Shown: in pieces, positions 7,791-16,351 of the stretch
Layout: each line of letters begins with the position of its first letter
How positions within the stretch are numbered: position 1 is the first letter of the stretch
Source: Phycicoccus sp. CSK15P-2
GTDB lineage: Bacteria; Actinomycetota; Actinomycetes; Actinomycetales; Dermatophilaceae
NCBI RefSeq assembly: GCF_016888005.1
Contig: NZ_JAFDVE010000014.1
Span: forward strand, 160,626-224,625
DNA length: 64,000 bases
Direction: 5' to 3'
Program-made: the position numbers and the translations under genes
The notes under the pieces: generated by a model
Seen by the model: the letters and a program-made list of their open reading frames with translations, nothing else
What the model was told of the DNA's origin: nothing
The model's database searches: none

Positions 7791-9446
7791 TCAGACCTCG
7801 GCTGGGGCGAGACAGGACCCGACGAACGCGGCCAGCGGAGCGATGTGCCCCTCGGGACGGTCCCACTGGTTCTCGAGGTTCTCGGCCATGTGATGGGTCG
7901 CGACCACCTCGCCGTCGCGGTGCAGACGCACGACCGGGTGGAGGTAGGCGGCGTCGTAGGCCTGGGTGGCGTCGTCCTGGGCGCTGCGGCCGATGCTGAT
8001 GTCGAAGGGGTCGACCTTGTCGTGGTCCGGCCCGTACTCCAGGGTGACGACGAAGGCCCCGTCGGGGTGATGGCCGGGTTCGTCCAGGCCTTCCTCGGCG
8101 AAGTACCCGACCGGGAGCTCCTCGTGGTACCGGGCCTCCGAGCCGTGGATGGTGACGACATCGGCCAGCACGCCGAACTGCTGCCACAGGGCCGAGGTCC
8201 GGTTGATACGGGCGACGACGGCGTCGGTGATGGCCTCGGGGGTGGCGTCCAGGGTCCGGGACGGCCAGGGGCAGCCGTGGTGGCGCCGCCGCATGATGTG
8301 GTGCAGGGCGCGCACCGCGTAGCGGAACCCGTGGATGAACCCGTTGGTGGAGACCTTGTAGTCGCGTTGCTGGGTGAGGGTCCCGGCGAAGTACAGGCCG
8401 GGAACGTCGACCGACTCGAACGCCGACGTCTGTGCCGGGAAGCGGTCGTTGATCGCCAGCGCGGGGCGAGCCGACTCGTCGAAGATCCCCACGTCGAACC
8501 GGAACCCCGTGCAGGCCAGCACCCGGTCGTACTGCAGCTCCTTGACGACCTCGTCGGCCCGGGAGAAGCTGAAGGACACGCGGTAGCCGTCGCCGTCCCG
8601 CTCGATCTTGGTGACCGTGCCGTCGAGCACCGCGTTGGCGGACTTGAGCTGGTAGGTGTCCAGGAAGTTGTTGTTCACGGCCCGTAGGTGCCCGACGAAG
8701 TGGGACTGCCAGGCCAGCCGGATCGAGCGCGGACCGGCCACGTGGATCAGGGTGGTCGTCTCGATGAGGCTGTCGGCGGTCTCGAACGCAGAGTTCCCCT
8801 TGCCGATGATGAGCACCCGCTGGTCCAGGTAGTCGGCCGGGTCGGCCGACATCGTGGTGTAGGGCTCGGCCAGCTCGAGCCCGTCGATGTCCGGCAGGTA
8901 GGGCCGGGACACGCCGGTGGCGACCACCACGCGGCGAGCACGGTACGTCGTGGTGGGAACGCCGGCGGGCATGCCGGCCGCCTCGTCGCCTGGGCCGTCC
9001 GAGTGGCCGCTGTCGACGGTCCGCACCTCGAACACGCCGTCGGTGTCCCGGGAGACCCGGGTCACCCGCTCGCCGTACCGGACCTTCACGCCCGTCCGGT
9101 CGGCGAAGTCGCCCAGGTAGTCGACCATCACGTCGGCCTCCGGGAAGTACCGGTCGGTGTAGTCGGTGAACCGCAGTGCCGGGTCGTCGCTGAGCAGCGA
9201 GTTCCAGTCGAGCCGCAGGTTGAGCTCGGGGTCGTCCGAGCCGGTGCGGGGCTTGTTGATGGAGATCAGCTGGCGGTGGCGTGGATAGCGGGCGAAGAAC
9301 GCGCCCGGACGGTCGGCCGCCTCCAGGACCAGGTAGTCGTCGGTGCCGTCGGCGTCGAGGAGCGCGGCCAGCTGCAGCCCGGCGGGTCCGGCCCCGATCA
9401 CGAGGCAGTCCAGCAACCGGGCGTCGTGGGACAGGTCAGCGGTCAA
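7791..9446 (-). CDS. FAD/NAD(P)-dependent monooxygenase-like oxidoreductase (FOXRED2-like)
   Basis: The 551-residue flavoprotein begins with a Rossmann FAD motif (VIGAGPAGLQLAALL, glycines 18-23) and has a second dinucleotide fold near residue 215 (LIIGKGNSAFETADSL). The stretch with ISINKPRTGSDDPELNLRLDW and then WNSLLSDDP resembles the FOXRED2/ERFAD group of flavin monooxygenase-like proteins. It starts with a TTG codon at 9446; the choice is supported by GGAG seven bases upstream and by the lack of another start before the FAD motif. It is the first gene of the leftward operon, reading away from the palindrome and G/C tract shared with the ligase operon. The substrate is unknown. Confidence 0.85.
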   Translation of the reverse strand: MTADLSHDARLLDCLVIGAGPAGLQLAALLDADGTDDYLVLEAADRPGAFFARYPRHRQLISINKPRTGSDDPELNLRLDWNSLLSDDPALRFTDYTDRYFPEADVMVDYLGDFADRTGVKVRYGERVTRVSRDTDGVFEVRTVDSGHSDGPGDEAAGMPAGVPTTTYRARRVVVATGVSRPYLPDIDGLELAEPYTTMSADPADYLDQRVLIIGKGNSAFETADSLIETTTLIHVAGPRSIRLAWQSHFVGHLRAVNNNFLDTYQLKSANAVLDGTVTKIERDGDGYRVSFSFSRADEVVKELQYDRVLACTGFRFDVGIFDESARPALAINDRFPAQTSAFESVDVPGLYFAGTLTQQRDYKVSTNGFIHGFRYAVRALHHIMRRRHHGCPWPSRTLDATPEAITDAVVARINRTSALWQQFGVLADVVTIHGSEARYHEELPVGYFAEEGLDEPGHHPDGAFVVTLEYGPDHDKVDPFDISIGRSAQDDATQAYDAAYLHPVVRLHRDGEVVATHHMAENLENQWDRPEGHIAPLAAFVGSCLAPAEV

Positions 9447-9507
9447 CGCTCTACTCCAGTCGGTCGGGGACGTGGCGGTCGGCCCTCAAGGTCCGCGCCG
9501 GAGCCGC

Positions 9508-9620
9508 GGGGGGGGGGCCCGCCCCCGCCCCCCCCCCCCCCCCCAACCCGGGGGGCCGGGGGGGGCGGCCCCACAGGGCCCCCGCGGGGGGGGGGGGCGG
9601 GGGCCGCCCCCCCCCCGCGG
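9508..9620. repeat. G/C-only homopolymer tract, possible assembly artefact
   Basis: About 113 bases made almost wholly of G and C runs, including 17 C (9528-9544), 12 G (9586-9597), 10 G (9508-9517) and 10 C (9607-9616), with only a few A bases. Runs on both strands are mutually complementary. It sits in the intergenic space between two divergent operons. It may be real low-complexity DNA able to form hairpins or G-quadruplexes, or a consensus error at a hard-to-read site. Confidence 0.75.
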
Positions 9621-9672
9621 CCCTGCAGACATCGGCGTCGAGCGGGTGTTCGCGTGTGACAGTAGCCAGTTC

Positions 9673-9692
9673 ATCTCAGAACTCTCTGAGAT
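9673..9692. promoter_or_regulatory. Perfect 8-bp palindrome with 4-base spacer, candidate operator
   Basis: ATCTCAGA, spacer ACTC, then TCTGAGAT forms a perfect inverted repeat 28 bp before the ligase gene and 226 bp before the divergent flavoprotein gene. Its AT content is high for the region. The position suits an operator controlling the ligase promoter, but no cognate regulator gene is in the cluster. Confidence 0.5.
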
Positions 9693-9720
9693 CCCATCAC
9701 TACGTTGGCCGCCGTGACGG

Positions 9721-11259
9721 ATGTCGAGCCGACCACCGAGGTCAGGACCTGCGGTGTCTGACCCGCCCGCAATCCGTCCCGGGGAGGCCACGGACGGGGT
9801 CTGGCCGCAGCCGCTGCTCGACCGTCTCGAGGCCGGCGGCGACCGCCCGGTGTTCGAGGATGGCGACGTGGTCACCACTGCCGCCGAGCTGTCGGCGATG
9901 GTCCGGCGCACCGCCCGAGGGCTGCGTCTGCGGGGCATCGGTCCGGGCGACGGCGTGGCCCTCGCCGTCGGCGTCGACGCGCCGGGCCTGGCGGCGGTCC
10001 TCGCCTCCTTCGCGGTGGGGGCTCGGGTGAGCGGCCTACGGCCCGAGCTGACCACGGCCCAGGTGGAGTTCGTCTGCGAGCGGGACGAGGCCGTCCTGGT
10101 CGACGACGCGGTCGTGGCCGAGCTGGCCGCGACCCCGGACGACGGGGTGCCGCTGCGTGCGTCCGGGCGCGTCGCCGACGTCGCGCGGATCGTCAACACC
10201 AGCGGCAGCACCGGGAACCCCAAGGGGTGCTGCCAGACCTACGGGGCGATGAGCAGGAGCTGGGGCCCCTACCCGGACCGGTGGCCCCCGGCCGTGCGGG
10301 AGCTGGCGTCCCGTCTCCGGCGCTACCTGGTGTTCGGCTCGCTGAGCAGCCAGGTGATGCTGGAGTACGCCGTCCTGACGTTGACCGCCGGGGGGACCCT
10401 CGTGGCGGCTCACCCACCAGGGTTTCCCGGGGCCGTCGTCCGGCATCGTGCCACGGCGAGCGTCATCACGGTCGGCAAGCTCCACCAGCTCGTCCTCGCG
10501 CAGCGTGCCGACCCGGCCGACCTGTCCGGCCTGGAGGCGCTGCTCGTCTCCGGCTCACCGCTGGAGCCGGGGCGGCTGGCCCAGGCGCTCGACGTCCTCG
10601 GCCCGGTGGTGTTCCACGGGTACGGGCAGACCGAGACCGGGATGATCGCCATGGCGACGCCCGAGGAGATGCTGGCGTCGCCCGGGACGATGGCCACGGT
10701 GGGCCGTCCGCCCGCAGAGGTCGACGTGTCGGTGCGTGACGGCGAGCTGTACGTCCGGACCCCGTCGCAGGCGTGCTGCTACCGCGGCGACGAGGACGAG
10801 ACGGCAGCGGTGTTCGTGGACGGCTGGGTCCGCACCCGTGACCTGGCCGAGGTGGACGACGACGGCTACCTGCGGCTGCTGGGGCGGGTTCGCGACGTCG
10901 TCATCGTCGACGCCAACCTCGTGTACGCCGGCCCGGTCGAGCGGGTGCTGGCCGCCGCCCCGGGCGTGGCCGAGGCCTACGTCGTCGGCCGCCCCGACGA
11001 CCGCACGGGTGAGGCCGTGCACGCGTTCGTTGTGCCGCTCCCCGGGTGCCGGCCCGACCTCGAGGGCCTCCGCCGGGCGGTGACCGACCGGCTCGGGCGT
11101 GGGGCGACACCGGCGACGGTCACCGTGATCGACCGGGTCCCGGTGTCCGCCAGTGGCAAGCCCGACAAGTCCGCGCTGCGGAGCCCGCAGGTGGTGGACT
11201 CGCTCCGGCTCGTCCCGCCCGGGCCCCGTGAGCGTCAGATTCCGGGGACCATCCGATGA
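9721..11259 (+). CDS. AMP-forming acyl/aryl-CoA ligase-like enzyme (ANL superfamily)
   Basis: A 512-residue adenylate-forming enzyme. The P-loop-like core reads NTSGSTGNPKGCCQTYGA near residue 160, the A5-type motif is GYGQTETGMIAMA near 305, the A7 motif is RTRDLAEVDDDGYLRLLGRVRDVV near 370, and the C-terminal catalytic lysine region is SASGKPDKSAL near 480. It should activate a carboxylic acid as the AMP ester and pass it to CoA or another thiol. GTG 9754 is a possible later start with GAGGTCAGG upstream. It leads the rightward operon, overlapping the small protein gene by ATGA. No carrier-protein or NRPS domain is attached, and the substrate is not predictable. Confidence 0.88.
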   Translation: MSSRPPRSGPAVSDPPAIRPGEATDGVWPQPLLDRLEAGGDRPVFEDGDVVTTAAELSAMVRRTARGLRLRGIGPGDGVALAVGVDAPGLAAVLASFAVGARVSGLRPELTTAQVEFVCERDEAVLVDDAVVAELAATPDDGVPLRASGRVADVARIVNTSGSTGNPKGCCQTYGAMSRSWGPYPDRWPPAVRELASRLRRYLVFGSLSSQVMLEYAVLTLTAGGTLVAAHPPGFPGAVVRHRATASVITVGKLHQLVLAQRADPADLSGLEALLVSGSPLEPGRLAQALDVLGPVVFHGYGQTETGMIAMATPEEMLASPGTMATVGRPPAEVDVSVRDGELYVRTPSQACCYRGDEDETAAVFVDGWVRTRDLAEVDDDGYLRLLGRVRDVVIVDANLVYAGPVERVLAAAPGVAEAYVVGRPDDRTGEAVHAFVVPLPGCRPDLEGLRRAVTDRLGRGATPATVTVIDRVPVSASGKPDKSALRSPQVVDSLRLVPPGPRERQIPGTIR

Positions 11260-11546
11260 AGCAGCGGCTCGTCCCGCGCAACGACGTCCGCAACCAGACG
11301 ATGCAGCCCGAGCCGCGGCAGGTCGAGTGGGCCGTCGACCAGGCCGTCCGAGGCGTCCTCACTACCTCGCGCCCGGCGAACTGGAACCCCGAGGACGTCC
11401 ACGGCATCGTCGCGGGCTGGAACCGGACCCCGGGGGAGTCGGGCAACGTCGCGTTGCCCTCGCAGCAGTCCTTCCACCCGAAAGTGTCCGGGCACGGCGA
11501 CTACGCCACGTCGATGAACGCGACGCTGCGGCAGATGGGTCTCTGA
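11256..11546 (+). CDS. Unrecognised 96-residue protein coupled to the ligase gene
   Basis: The start ATG overlaps the ligase stop (ATGA), so translation is probably coupled, and a lipoprotein gene follows 6 bp later. The product has no signal peptide, membrane segment or cysteine. It is polar, with a basic N-terminus, a central EWAVDQAVRGVLTT...RPANWNPED segment and an Asn/Gly/Ser-rich C-terminus with GHGDYATSMNATLRQMGL. The central segment reminds me of part of large secreted actinobacterial proteins, but I cannot verify this. It could be an enzyme partner, a truncated paralogue or a precursor peptide. Codon use (G/C at third positions) argues that it is a real gene. Confidence 0.6.
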   Translation: MKQRLVPRNDVRNQTMQPEPRQVEWAVDQAVRGVLTTSRPANWNPEDVHGIVAGWNRTPGESGNVALPSQQSFHPKVSGHGDYATSMNATLRQMGL

Positions 11547-11552
11547 GCCCGG

Positions 11553-12026
11553 GTGCCGATCACCGCGTCCCGGCGCACGCCGGCCACCGGTCCGCGACCG
11601 GTGGCCGGCGTCGTCGCCGTCGTCATCACCATCCTGCTCGCCGGCGGGTGCGCGAGCCCGCGGGAGCAGGCACGGGAGGACGCGACGTCGGCGGTCCGGG
11701 ACTCGGCGGAGGCGCTGCGCTCCCGGATCGCGGCGGCCGCGGCGGGGACGGCCGGAGCCGACCAGCTGGAGGCGGTCCGGGCCGTCCTGCCCGACCAGCC
11801 TCTCGAGGCGGCGTCCGAGGGTCCCGGCGTCGTCGTCACGGGTTCCCTCACCGCGCGATCCGAGGCCGGCGGGGGGCTGTCCTACGAGCAGTTCGTCGCC
11901 CGGCTCTGCCTGCGGTACACCGTGCGTGAAGGGTCCGGCGAGACGTCGGTGGCGGATGCGCCCTGCCCGGCAGGCGGTGACGTCCCGCCCGCCGACGGCG
12001 TCGTCACCCTCGACGGCGACCCGTGA
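11553..12026 (+). CDS. Small secreted lipoprotein
   Basis: The 157-residue product has a basic N-terminus, a hydrophobic core (VAGVVAVVITILLAGG) and a lipobox LAGGC with the acylated cysteine at about residue 34. The mature part has an alanine-rich predicted helix and then a short polar domain with two cysteines that could form a disulfide. No family is recognised. It starts at GTG 11553, 6 bp after the 96-residue protein gene, so it belongs to the same transcript as the ligase. Its role in the cluster, whether anchor, sensor or unrelated, is unknown. Confidence 0.7.
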   Translation: MPITASRRTPATGPRPVAGVVAVVITILLAGGCASPREQAREDATSAVRDSAEALRSRIAAAAAGTAGADQLEAVRAVLPDQPLEAASEGPGVVVTGSLTARSEAGGGLSYEQFVARLCLRYTVREGSGETSVADAPCPAGGDVPPADGVVTLDGDP

Positions 12027-12045
12027 GGGCCGGCCCGCGGGCGGT

Positions 12046-12218
12046 CAGGCTTACTCCATCGGCCTCGGCCGAGCCTCACCGGAACCTCCGCCGCCGTCCT
12101 CGTCCACGGCCTGGACATCACCATCCTGGACACCGCCACCGGCGAGGTCCTGCGCACCCTCACCCTCGACAGGACCCGCAGGGACCAACCCCAGACACCA
12201 CGAAACCCCCGAACCTGA
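12046..12218 (+). pseudogene. Remnant of an IS481-type transposase C-terminus
   Basis: Translating 12046 onward gives QAYSIGLGRA. After a shift of reading frame, 12096-12218 gives VLVHGLDITILDTATGEVLR, then TLTLDRTR and a stop. This is the usual C-terminal end of IS481-family integrases in actinobacteria (IGxGRA, then D..TGE.LR.LTLDPTR). The rest of the transposase and the terminal repeats are absent. The fragment lies between the lipoprotein gene and tRNA-Pro. Confidence 0.65.
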
Positions 12219-12232
12219 CGGTTCGGGGGTTT
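12203..12232. terminator. Bidirectional terminator hairpin
   Basis: A perfect 13-bp stem (12203-12215 with 12220-12232), 4-nt loop, flanked by AAA and TTT, so it can work in both directions. It would end the lipoprotein operon from the left and the tRNA-Pro transcript from the right. Confidence 0.8.
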
Positions 12233-12254
12233 CCGATGTCCCGAGACATCACAC

Positions 12255-12330
<76 letters not shown>

Positions 12331-12416
12331 TGGCATGTCACCGAGGCCCTCCGGCCGCAGCGACACCCGAGGATAGCCGACCGGCCGGGGCCATCCGAAA
12401 TCGGTCCGTGCCGGTC

Positions 12417-13385
12417 TCAGAACTCCCGGGCGACGAGGGTGAGCAGTGTCGCCTCCGGCCGGCAGGCGAACCGCACCGGCGCGTACGGCGAGGTCCCCAG
12501 ACCGGCGGAGACGTGCAGCCACGCCGCGTCCTCGGGGGCCTCGGACGACGGCCTGACCCGGCCTCGGCGCCCCTCGGTCCCCGCGCCCGGCCACCACCGC
12601 GACACGCCCTTGGCGCGGCCCGTGTCGAGGTCGCAGTTCGTGACGAGCGCGCCGTAGACCGGCAGGGCCAGCTGGCCGCCGTGGGTGTGGCCCGCGAGCA
12701 CGAGCCCGGCTCCGTCGGCGGTCATCGCGTCGAGTACCCGCTGGTACGGGGCGTGCACGAGCCCCATCGTCAGCGAGACGTCGTCCCGGGCGGGCCCGGC
12801 GACGTCCTCGTAGCGGTCGTACTCGACGTGGGGGTCGTTGACGCCGACGAGCTCGACCCGGTGCTCGCCCATCTCGACGACCGTGCGGGCGTTGTCGAGA
12901 TCGGACCACCCGCCGGCGCGCAGGCCGTCGACGAGGGCCTCGACCGGGAGGTTCCGACGGGCCGTCGGCGCCTTGGCGTGCTGTGTGGTCAGGTAGAGCG
13001 CAGGATTCTTCGGCACCGGGGCGAAGTAGTCGTTCGACCCGAGGACGAATGCCCCCGGGAAGGCCATGAGCGGCTCCATCGCCCGCAGCAGGGGCTCGAC
13101 GGCCCGCACGTGCGCGAGGTTGTCGCCGGAGTTCACGACGAAGTCCGGCCTGAGCTCGGCGAGCGAGCGGACCCACTCGATCTTCTTCGCCTGGCCCGGG
13201 GTCAGGTGCAGGTCGGAGACCTGGAGCACCCGCACGGGGGCCGAGCCGGGTGGCAGGACCGGTAGCGCGAACCGGCGCAGGGCGAACCAGGTGCGTTCGA
13301 CCAGTGCGGCGTAGGCGACGCCCGCGACCCCGGCCCCGACGACGGTCCCCGCGGCGCGGATGAGTCGTCGCGTCGTCGGGGTCAT
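12417..13385 (-). CDS. Membrane-anchored metallophosphoesterase
   Basis: The 322-residue protein has an N-terminal hydrophobic anchor and then the calcineurin-like phosphoesterase motifs in order: QVSDLHL (metal-binding Asp and His), NSGDN (GDN block), GSND (GNH-type block with Ser for His context), and the late GLVHAPY and AGHTHGGQL blocks. Such proteins hydrolyse phosphoesters, in this subgroup possibly lipid-linked or UDP-linked ones, at the membrane. It resembles mycobacterial Rv3683, which neighbours ponA2 just as here. I start at ATG 13385, facing yqeY across a 101-bp divergent promoter region. Confidence 0.88.
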   Translation of the reverse strand: MTPTTRRLIRAAGTVVGAGVAGVAYAALVERTWFALRRFALPVLPPGSAPVRVLQVSDLHLTPGQAKKIEWVRSLAELRPDFVVNSGDNLAHVRAVEPLLRAMEPLMAFPGAFVLGSNDYFAPVPKNPALYLTTQHAKAPTARRNLPVEALVDGLRAGGWSDLDNARTVVEMGEHRVELVGVNDPHVEYDRYEDVAGPARDDVSLTMGLVHAPYQRVLDAMTADGAGLVLAGHTHGGQLALPVYGALVTNCDLDTGRAKGVSRWWPGAGTEGRRGRVRPSSEAPEDAAWLHVSAGLGTSPYAPVRFACRPEATLLTLVAREF

Positions 13386-13486
13386 GGCGCCATCCTCGCA
13401 AACACCCGGCGCGGCGCGGCAACCGAGCACCCCATCGCCCTCGAACCCAGGTGCCGTGGCACGGGCCCGGGTGCGAGACTGCCGCC

Positions 13487-13951
13487 ATGAGCGGAACGAG
13501 CCTCAAGGCGCAGCTGCAGCACGACCTCCACGACGCGATGCGAGCCCGGGACAAGGTCCGCTCGGCGACGCTGCGGATGGCCCTGACGTCGGTCACGACC
13601 GCCGAGGTCGCCGGGGACGAGGCCCGCGAGCTCGACGACGACGAGGTCCTGGTCGTCCTGACGAAGGAGGCGAAGAAGCGCCGGGAGGCGTCCACGGCCT
13701 ACCGCGGCGCCGGCCGGCAGGAACTCGCCGACGCCGAGGACGCCGAGCTCGCGGTGCTCGAGGGCTACCTGCCCGCGCAGCTCGGGGACGCCGAGCTCGC
13801 GGCGATCGTCGACCGCGCGGTGGAGTCGACCGGTGCGAGCGGCATGGGTGACATGGGCCGGGTCATGAAGGCCGCCCAGACCGAGGTGGCAGGCCGGGCC
13901 GAGGGAGGCCGCGTGGCGGGTGTCGTCCGCGCCCGGCTCTCCGCCCGCTGA
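13487..13951 (+). CDS. GatB/YqeY domain protein
   Basis: A 154-residue free-standing YqeY domain, the same fold as the tRNA-binding tail of GatB. It shows LKAQLQHDLHDAMRARDKVR at the start, the middle KEAKKRREASTAYR, and the conserved end GDMGRVMKAAQTEVAGRAEG. The family is found widely and is thought to bind tRNA or support amidotransferases; its exact role is not established. The ATG at 13487 gives the usual family start. The 3' end abuts the convergent PBP gene with only 9 bp between. Confidence 0.9.
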   Translation: MSGTSLKAQLQHDLHDAMRARDKVRSATLRMALTSVTTAEVAGDEARELDDDEVLVVLTKEAKKRREASTAYRGAGRQELADAEDAELAVLEGYLPAQLGDAELAAIVDRAVESTGASGMGDMGRVMKAAQTEVAGRAEGGRVAGVVRARLSAR

Positions 13952-13960
13952 GCGCGAGGG

Positions 13961-16351
13961 TCAGTCCCGCTTCGGCGGCGGGGTGCCTCTCGGCCTGCGC
14001 GGCTTGGGCTCGGGATTCGTGGTCACCGGCTTGCTGGCCTTCCTCGCCGGACCGAGCGAGACGTAGAGGCCGACCGTGGCTCCCTCGACGGCCCGGTCCT
14101 TCGGGGCGGTGCCGGCGACCGTGCCGTACGGCGCGCTGCTGTTGATCTGAGAGAGCACCTGGCTGGAGAACCCGGCCTCCTTGAGGATGCCCTGGGCCGA
14201 CTCGATGCTGCGCGCGTAGACGTTCGGGATCTCCTTGAGGTTGCCGTTCTTCACCTTGTCGCTCGGGGCCGGGAAGTCCTTGGTCGGCATGCCCTTCGTG
14301 ACCCGCTTCATGACGGCCGCCCACACCGGCGCCGAGACGGTGCCACCGAAGACGTTGCTGAAGCAGCCGTACGTGCCGAAGCACTTGCCGTTGAGCGAGT
14401 AGAACTTGCCGTTCTTGTCGGCGACCTTCTCGTTGCCGATCCACACCGCGGCGCTGACCTGCGGGGTGAAGCCCGCGAACCACGCCTGGTTGTGCTTGTC
14501 GGTCGTCCCGGTCTTGCCGGCCGCCGGCCGCTCGCCGACGTTCCACAGGCCGTCGGCGGTCCCGCCGTTGCGCAGCGTGCCCTTGAGCAGGTCCGCGGCG
14601 CCGTCGGCGGTGTCCTTGGAGATGGCCTGCTCGCACTTCGGGGCGGGGACCTCGATCTCCTCCTTGTCCGGCGTCGTGATCGACACGATGGGGCTCGGGT
14701 CGCAGCGCTTGCCGCTGGCGGCCAGGACGGCGTAGGAGTTGGCCAGGCTCAACGGGGTCGTCGTCCCGGTGCCCAGGGTGGCGTTCGACAGCCCACCCTC
14801 GATCGGCTTGCCGTCGCCGGAACGCAGGCCCATCTTCTCCATCGTCTTCAGGACGTTGCAGGGGCCGACGGTGATCGAGAGCTGCGCCGCCCAGGTGTTG
14901 ACCGACTTCGAGATGCCCTCGGAGAGCGTCATCTGCCGGCCGCCGATGGGGTAGTCGTTGCCGACCTTCCACGGCTCGTTGGCGCCGCACGGGGCGCCAA
15001 CGACCTTGGGGCCGTCGAAGGTGGCGTCCACCGTGTTCGTGGCGAACGGGACCTGGATCTTTCCGTCGAGCGGCATGCCCTGTTCGAGTGCGGTGACGAG
15101 GCCGTACACCTTCGCCGTCGAGCCGAACTGGTATCCGTAGTCACCGCCGCCGTACACCTTGTCGACGTTGACGTTGGTCTGGTTCTTGTCGAAGTCGGAC
15201 GCCTGGGCCATCGCGAGGATGCGGCCCGTGCCCGGCTCGACGAGGGTCACGGCACCGCCGAGGTTGCTCTTGTTGCCGACCGGGACGGCCTTCTCGATCT
15301 CCTCCTGGGCGATCTTCTGCATGTCCGGGTCGAGCGAGGTGCGGATCGTCAGACCGCCCTGGTTGACGCGCTTCAGCCGCTCCTCCGGCGTCTTGCCGAG
15401 CATGGCCATCTCCGGGGAGTGCTGGAGGTACGCCATGACGTAGGCGCAGAAGTACGGCTGCTTCGACCGGTGGCAGACCCCCTTGACCGGCTTCTTCTTG
15501 ATCATGTCCTCGAGCTTCGTCTTCTTCGCCTTCGCGACGTCCTCGGACGAGGCCATCCCCAGCTGCCCCATCCGGGTCAGCACGACGTCGCGGCGTGCCT
15601 TGGACTGCTTGGGGTTGATGATGGGGTCGTACCGGCCCGGCTGCTGCACGATGCCGGCGAGCAGCGCGGACTGCGCGAGGTCGAGCTCGCTCGCGTGGAC
15701 GCCGAAGTAGTTGAGCGCGGCGGCCTCGACCCCGTAGGCCTGGTCGCCGTAGTACACGAGGTTGAGGTACCCCTCGAGGATCTGGTCCTTGGTGAAGTTC
15801 TCCTCGACGTTCACCGCGTACTTGAGCTCCTGGACCTTGCGGGCGTAGGACTTGGTGACCGCGGCGGCCGCGGCCTCCTTGTCCCCGGCGCGCAGGGCCT
15901 GCTCCTGCAGCGTGACCTTGACGAACTGCTGGGTGAGAGTGGAGGCGCCCTGCACGTCGCCGCCTTGCGCGTTGGACACGACCGCACGGGTGAAGCCGCG
16001 CAGGTCGAGGCCGCCGTGCTCGTAGAACCGGGCGTCCTCGATGGCGATCTGGGCGTTGCGCATCGTCGGCGAGATCTTCTTCAGCGGGACGATGATGCGG
16101 TTCTCGTCGTACGGGTTCGCGATGAGCTTGTTCTTGGAGTCCAGGATCCGCGACTGCTGCGCGAGCGGCGAGACGGTGAACTCGCTCGGCAGGTCGTTGA
16201 AGAACTCGACCCCGCTCTTGGCCGCCTGGCCACTCGCTCCGATGGCGGGCACGGCGATGCCGGCCATCAGCAGACCGGTGACCGTGCTCAGCACGACGAG
16301 ACCGAGCAGCATTCTGAGCACGGCTGGGATGTTCTGGGCGCGTCCGTCCAT
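13961..16351 (-). CDS. Class A penicillin-binding protein with PASTA domain (PonA2-like)
   Basis: A bifunctional peptidoglycan synthase of 796 residues: cytoplasmic start, one membrane anchor (~13-35), glycosyltransferase domain with the catalytic Glu in IEDARFYEHGG (E105) and GASTLTQQFVK, then a transpeptidase domain with S411-T-A-K, SVN near 500 and K613-T-G. A single PASTA domain (~690-760) and a Pro/Lys-rich tail follow. It polymerises and crosslinks glycan strands outside the membrane; the PASTA domain probably binds muropeptide. It is divergent from the whiB4-like gene, as ponA2 and whiB4 are in mycobacteria. ATG 16351 places the anchor at the usual distance from the N-terminus. Confidence 0.95.
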   Translation of the reverse strand: MDGRAQNIPAVLRMLLGLVVLSTVTGLLMAGIAVPAIGASGQAAKSGVEFFNDLPSEFTVSPLAQQSRILDSKNKLIANPYDENRIIVPLKKISPTMRNAQIAIEDARFYEHGGLDLRGFTRAVVSNAQGGDVQGASTLTQQFVKVTLQEQALRAGDKEAAAAAVTKSYARKVQELKYAVNVEENFTKDQILEGYLNLVYYGDQAYGVEAAALNYFGVHASELDLAQSALLAGIVQQPGRYDPIINPKQSKARRDVVLTRMGQLGMASSEDVAKAKKTKLEDMIKKKPVKGVCHRSKQPYFCAYVMAYLQHSPEMAMLGKTPEERLKRVNQGGLTIRTSLDPDMQKIAQEEIEKAVPVGNKSNLGGAVTLVEPGTGRILAMAQASDFDKNQTNVNVDKVYGGGDYGYQFGSTAKVYGLVTALEQGMPLDGKIQVPFATNTVDATFDGPKVVGAPCGANEPWKVGNDYPIGGRQMTLSEGISKSVNTWAAQLSITVGPCNVLKTMEKMGLRSGDGKPIEGGLSNATLGTGTTTPLSLANSYAVLAASGKRCDPSPIVSITTPDKEEIEVPAPKCEQAISKDTADGAADLLKGTLRNGGTADGLWNVGERPAAGKTGTTDKHNQAWFAGFTPQVSAAVWIGNEKVADKNGKFYSLNGKCFGTYGCFSNVFGGTVSAPVWAAVMKRVTKGMPTKDFPAPSDKVKNGNLKEIPNVYARSIESAQGILKEAGFSSQVLSQINSSAPYGTVAGTAPKDRAVEGATVGLYVSLGPARKASKPVTTNPEPKPRRPRGTPPPKRD

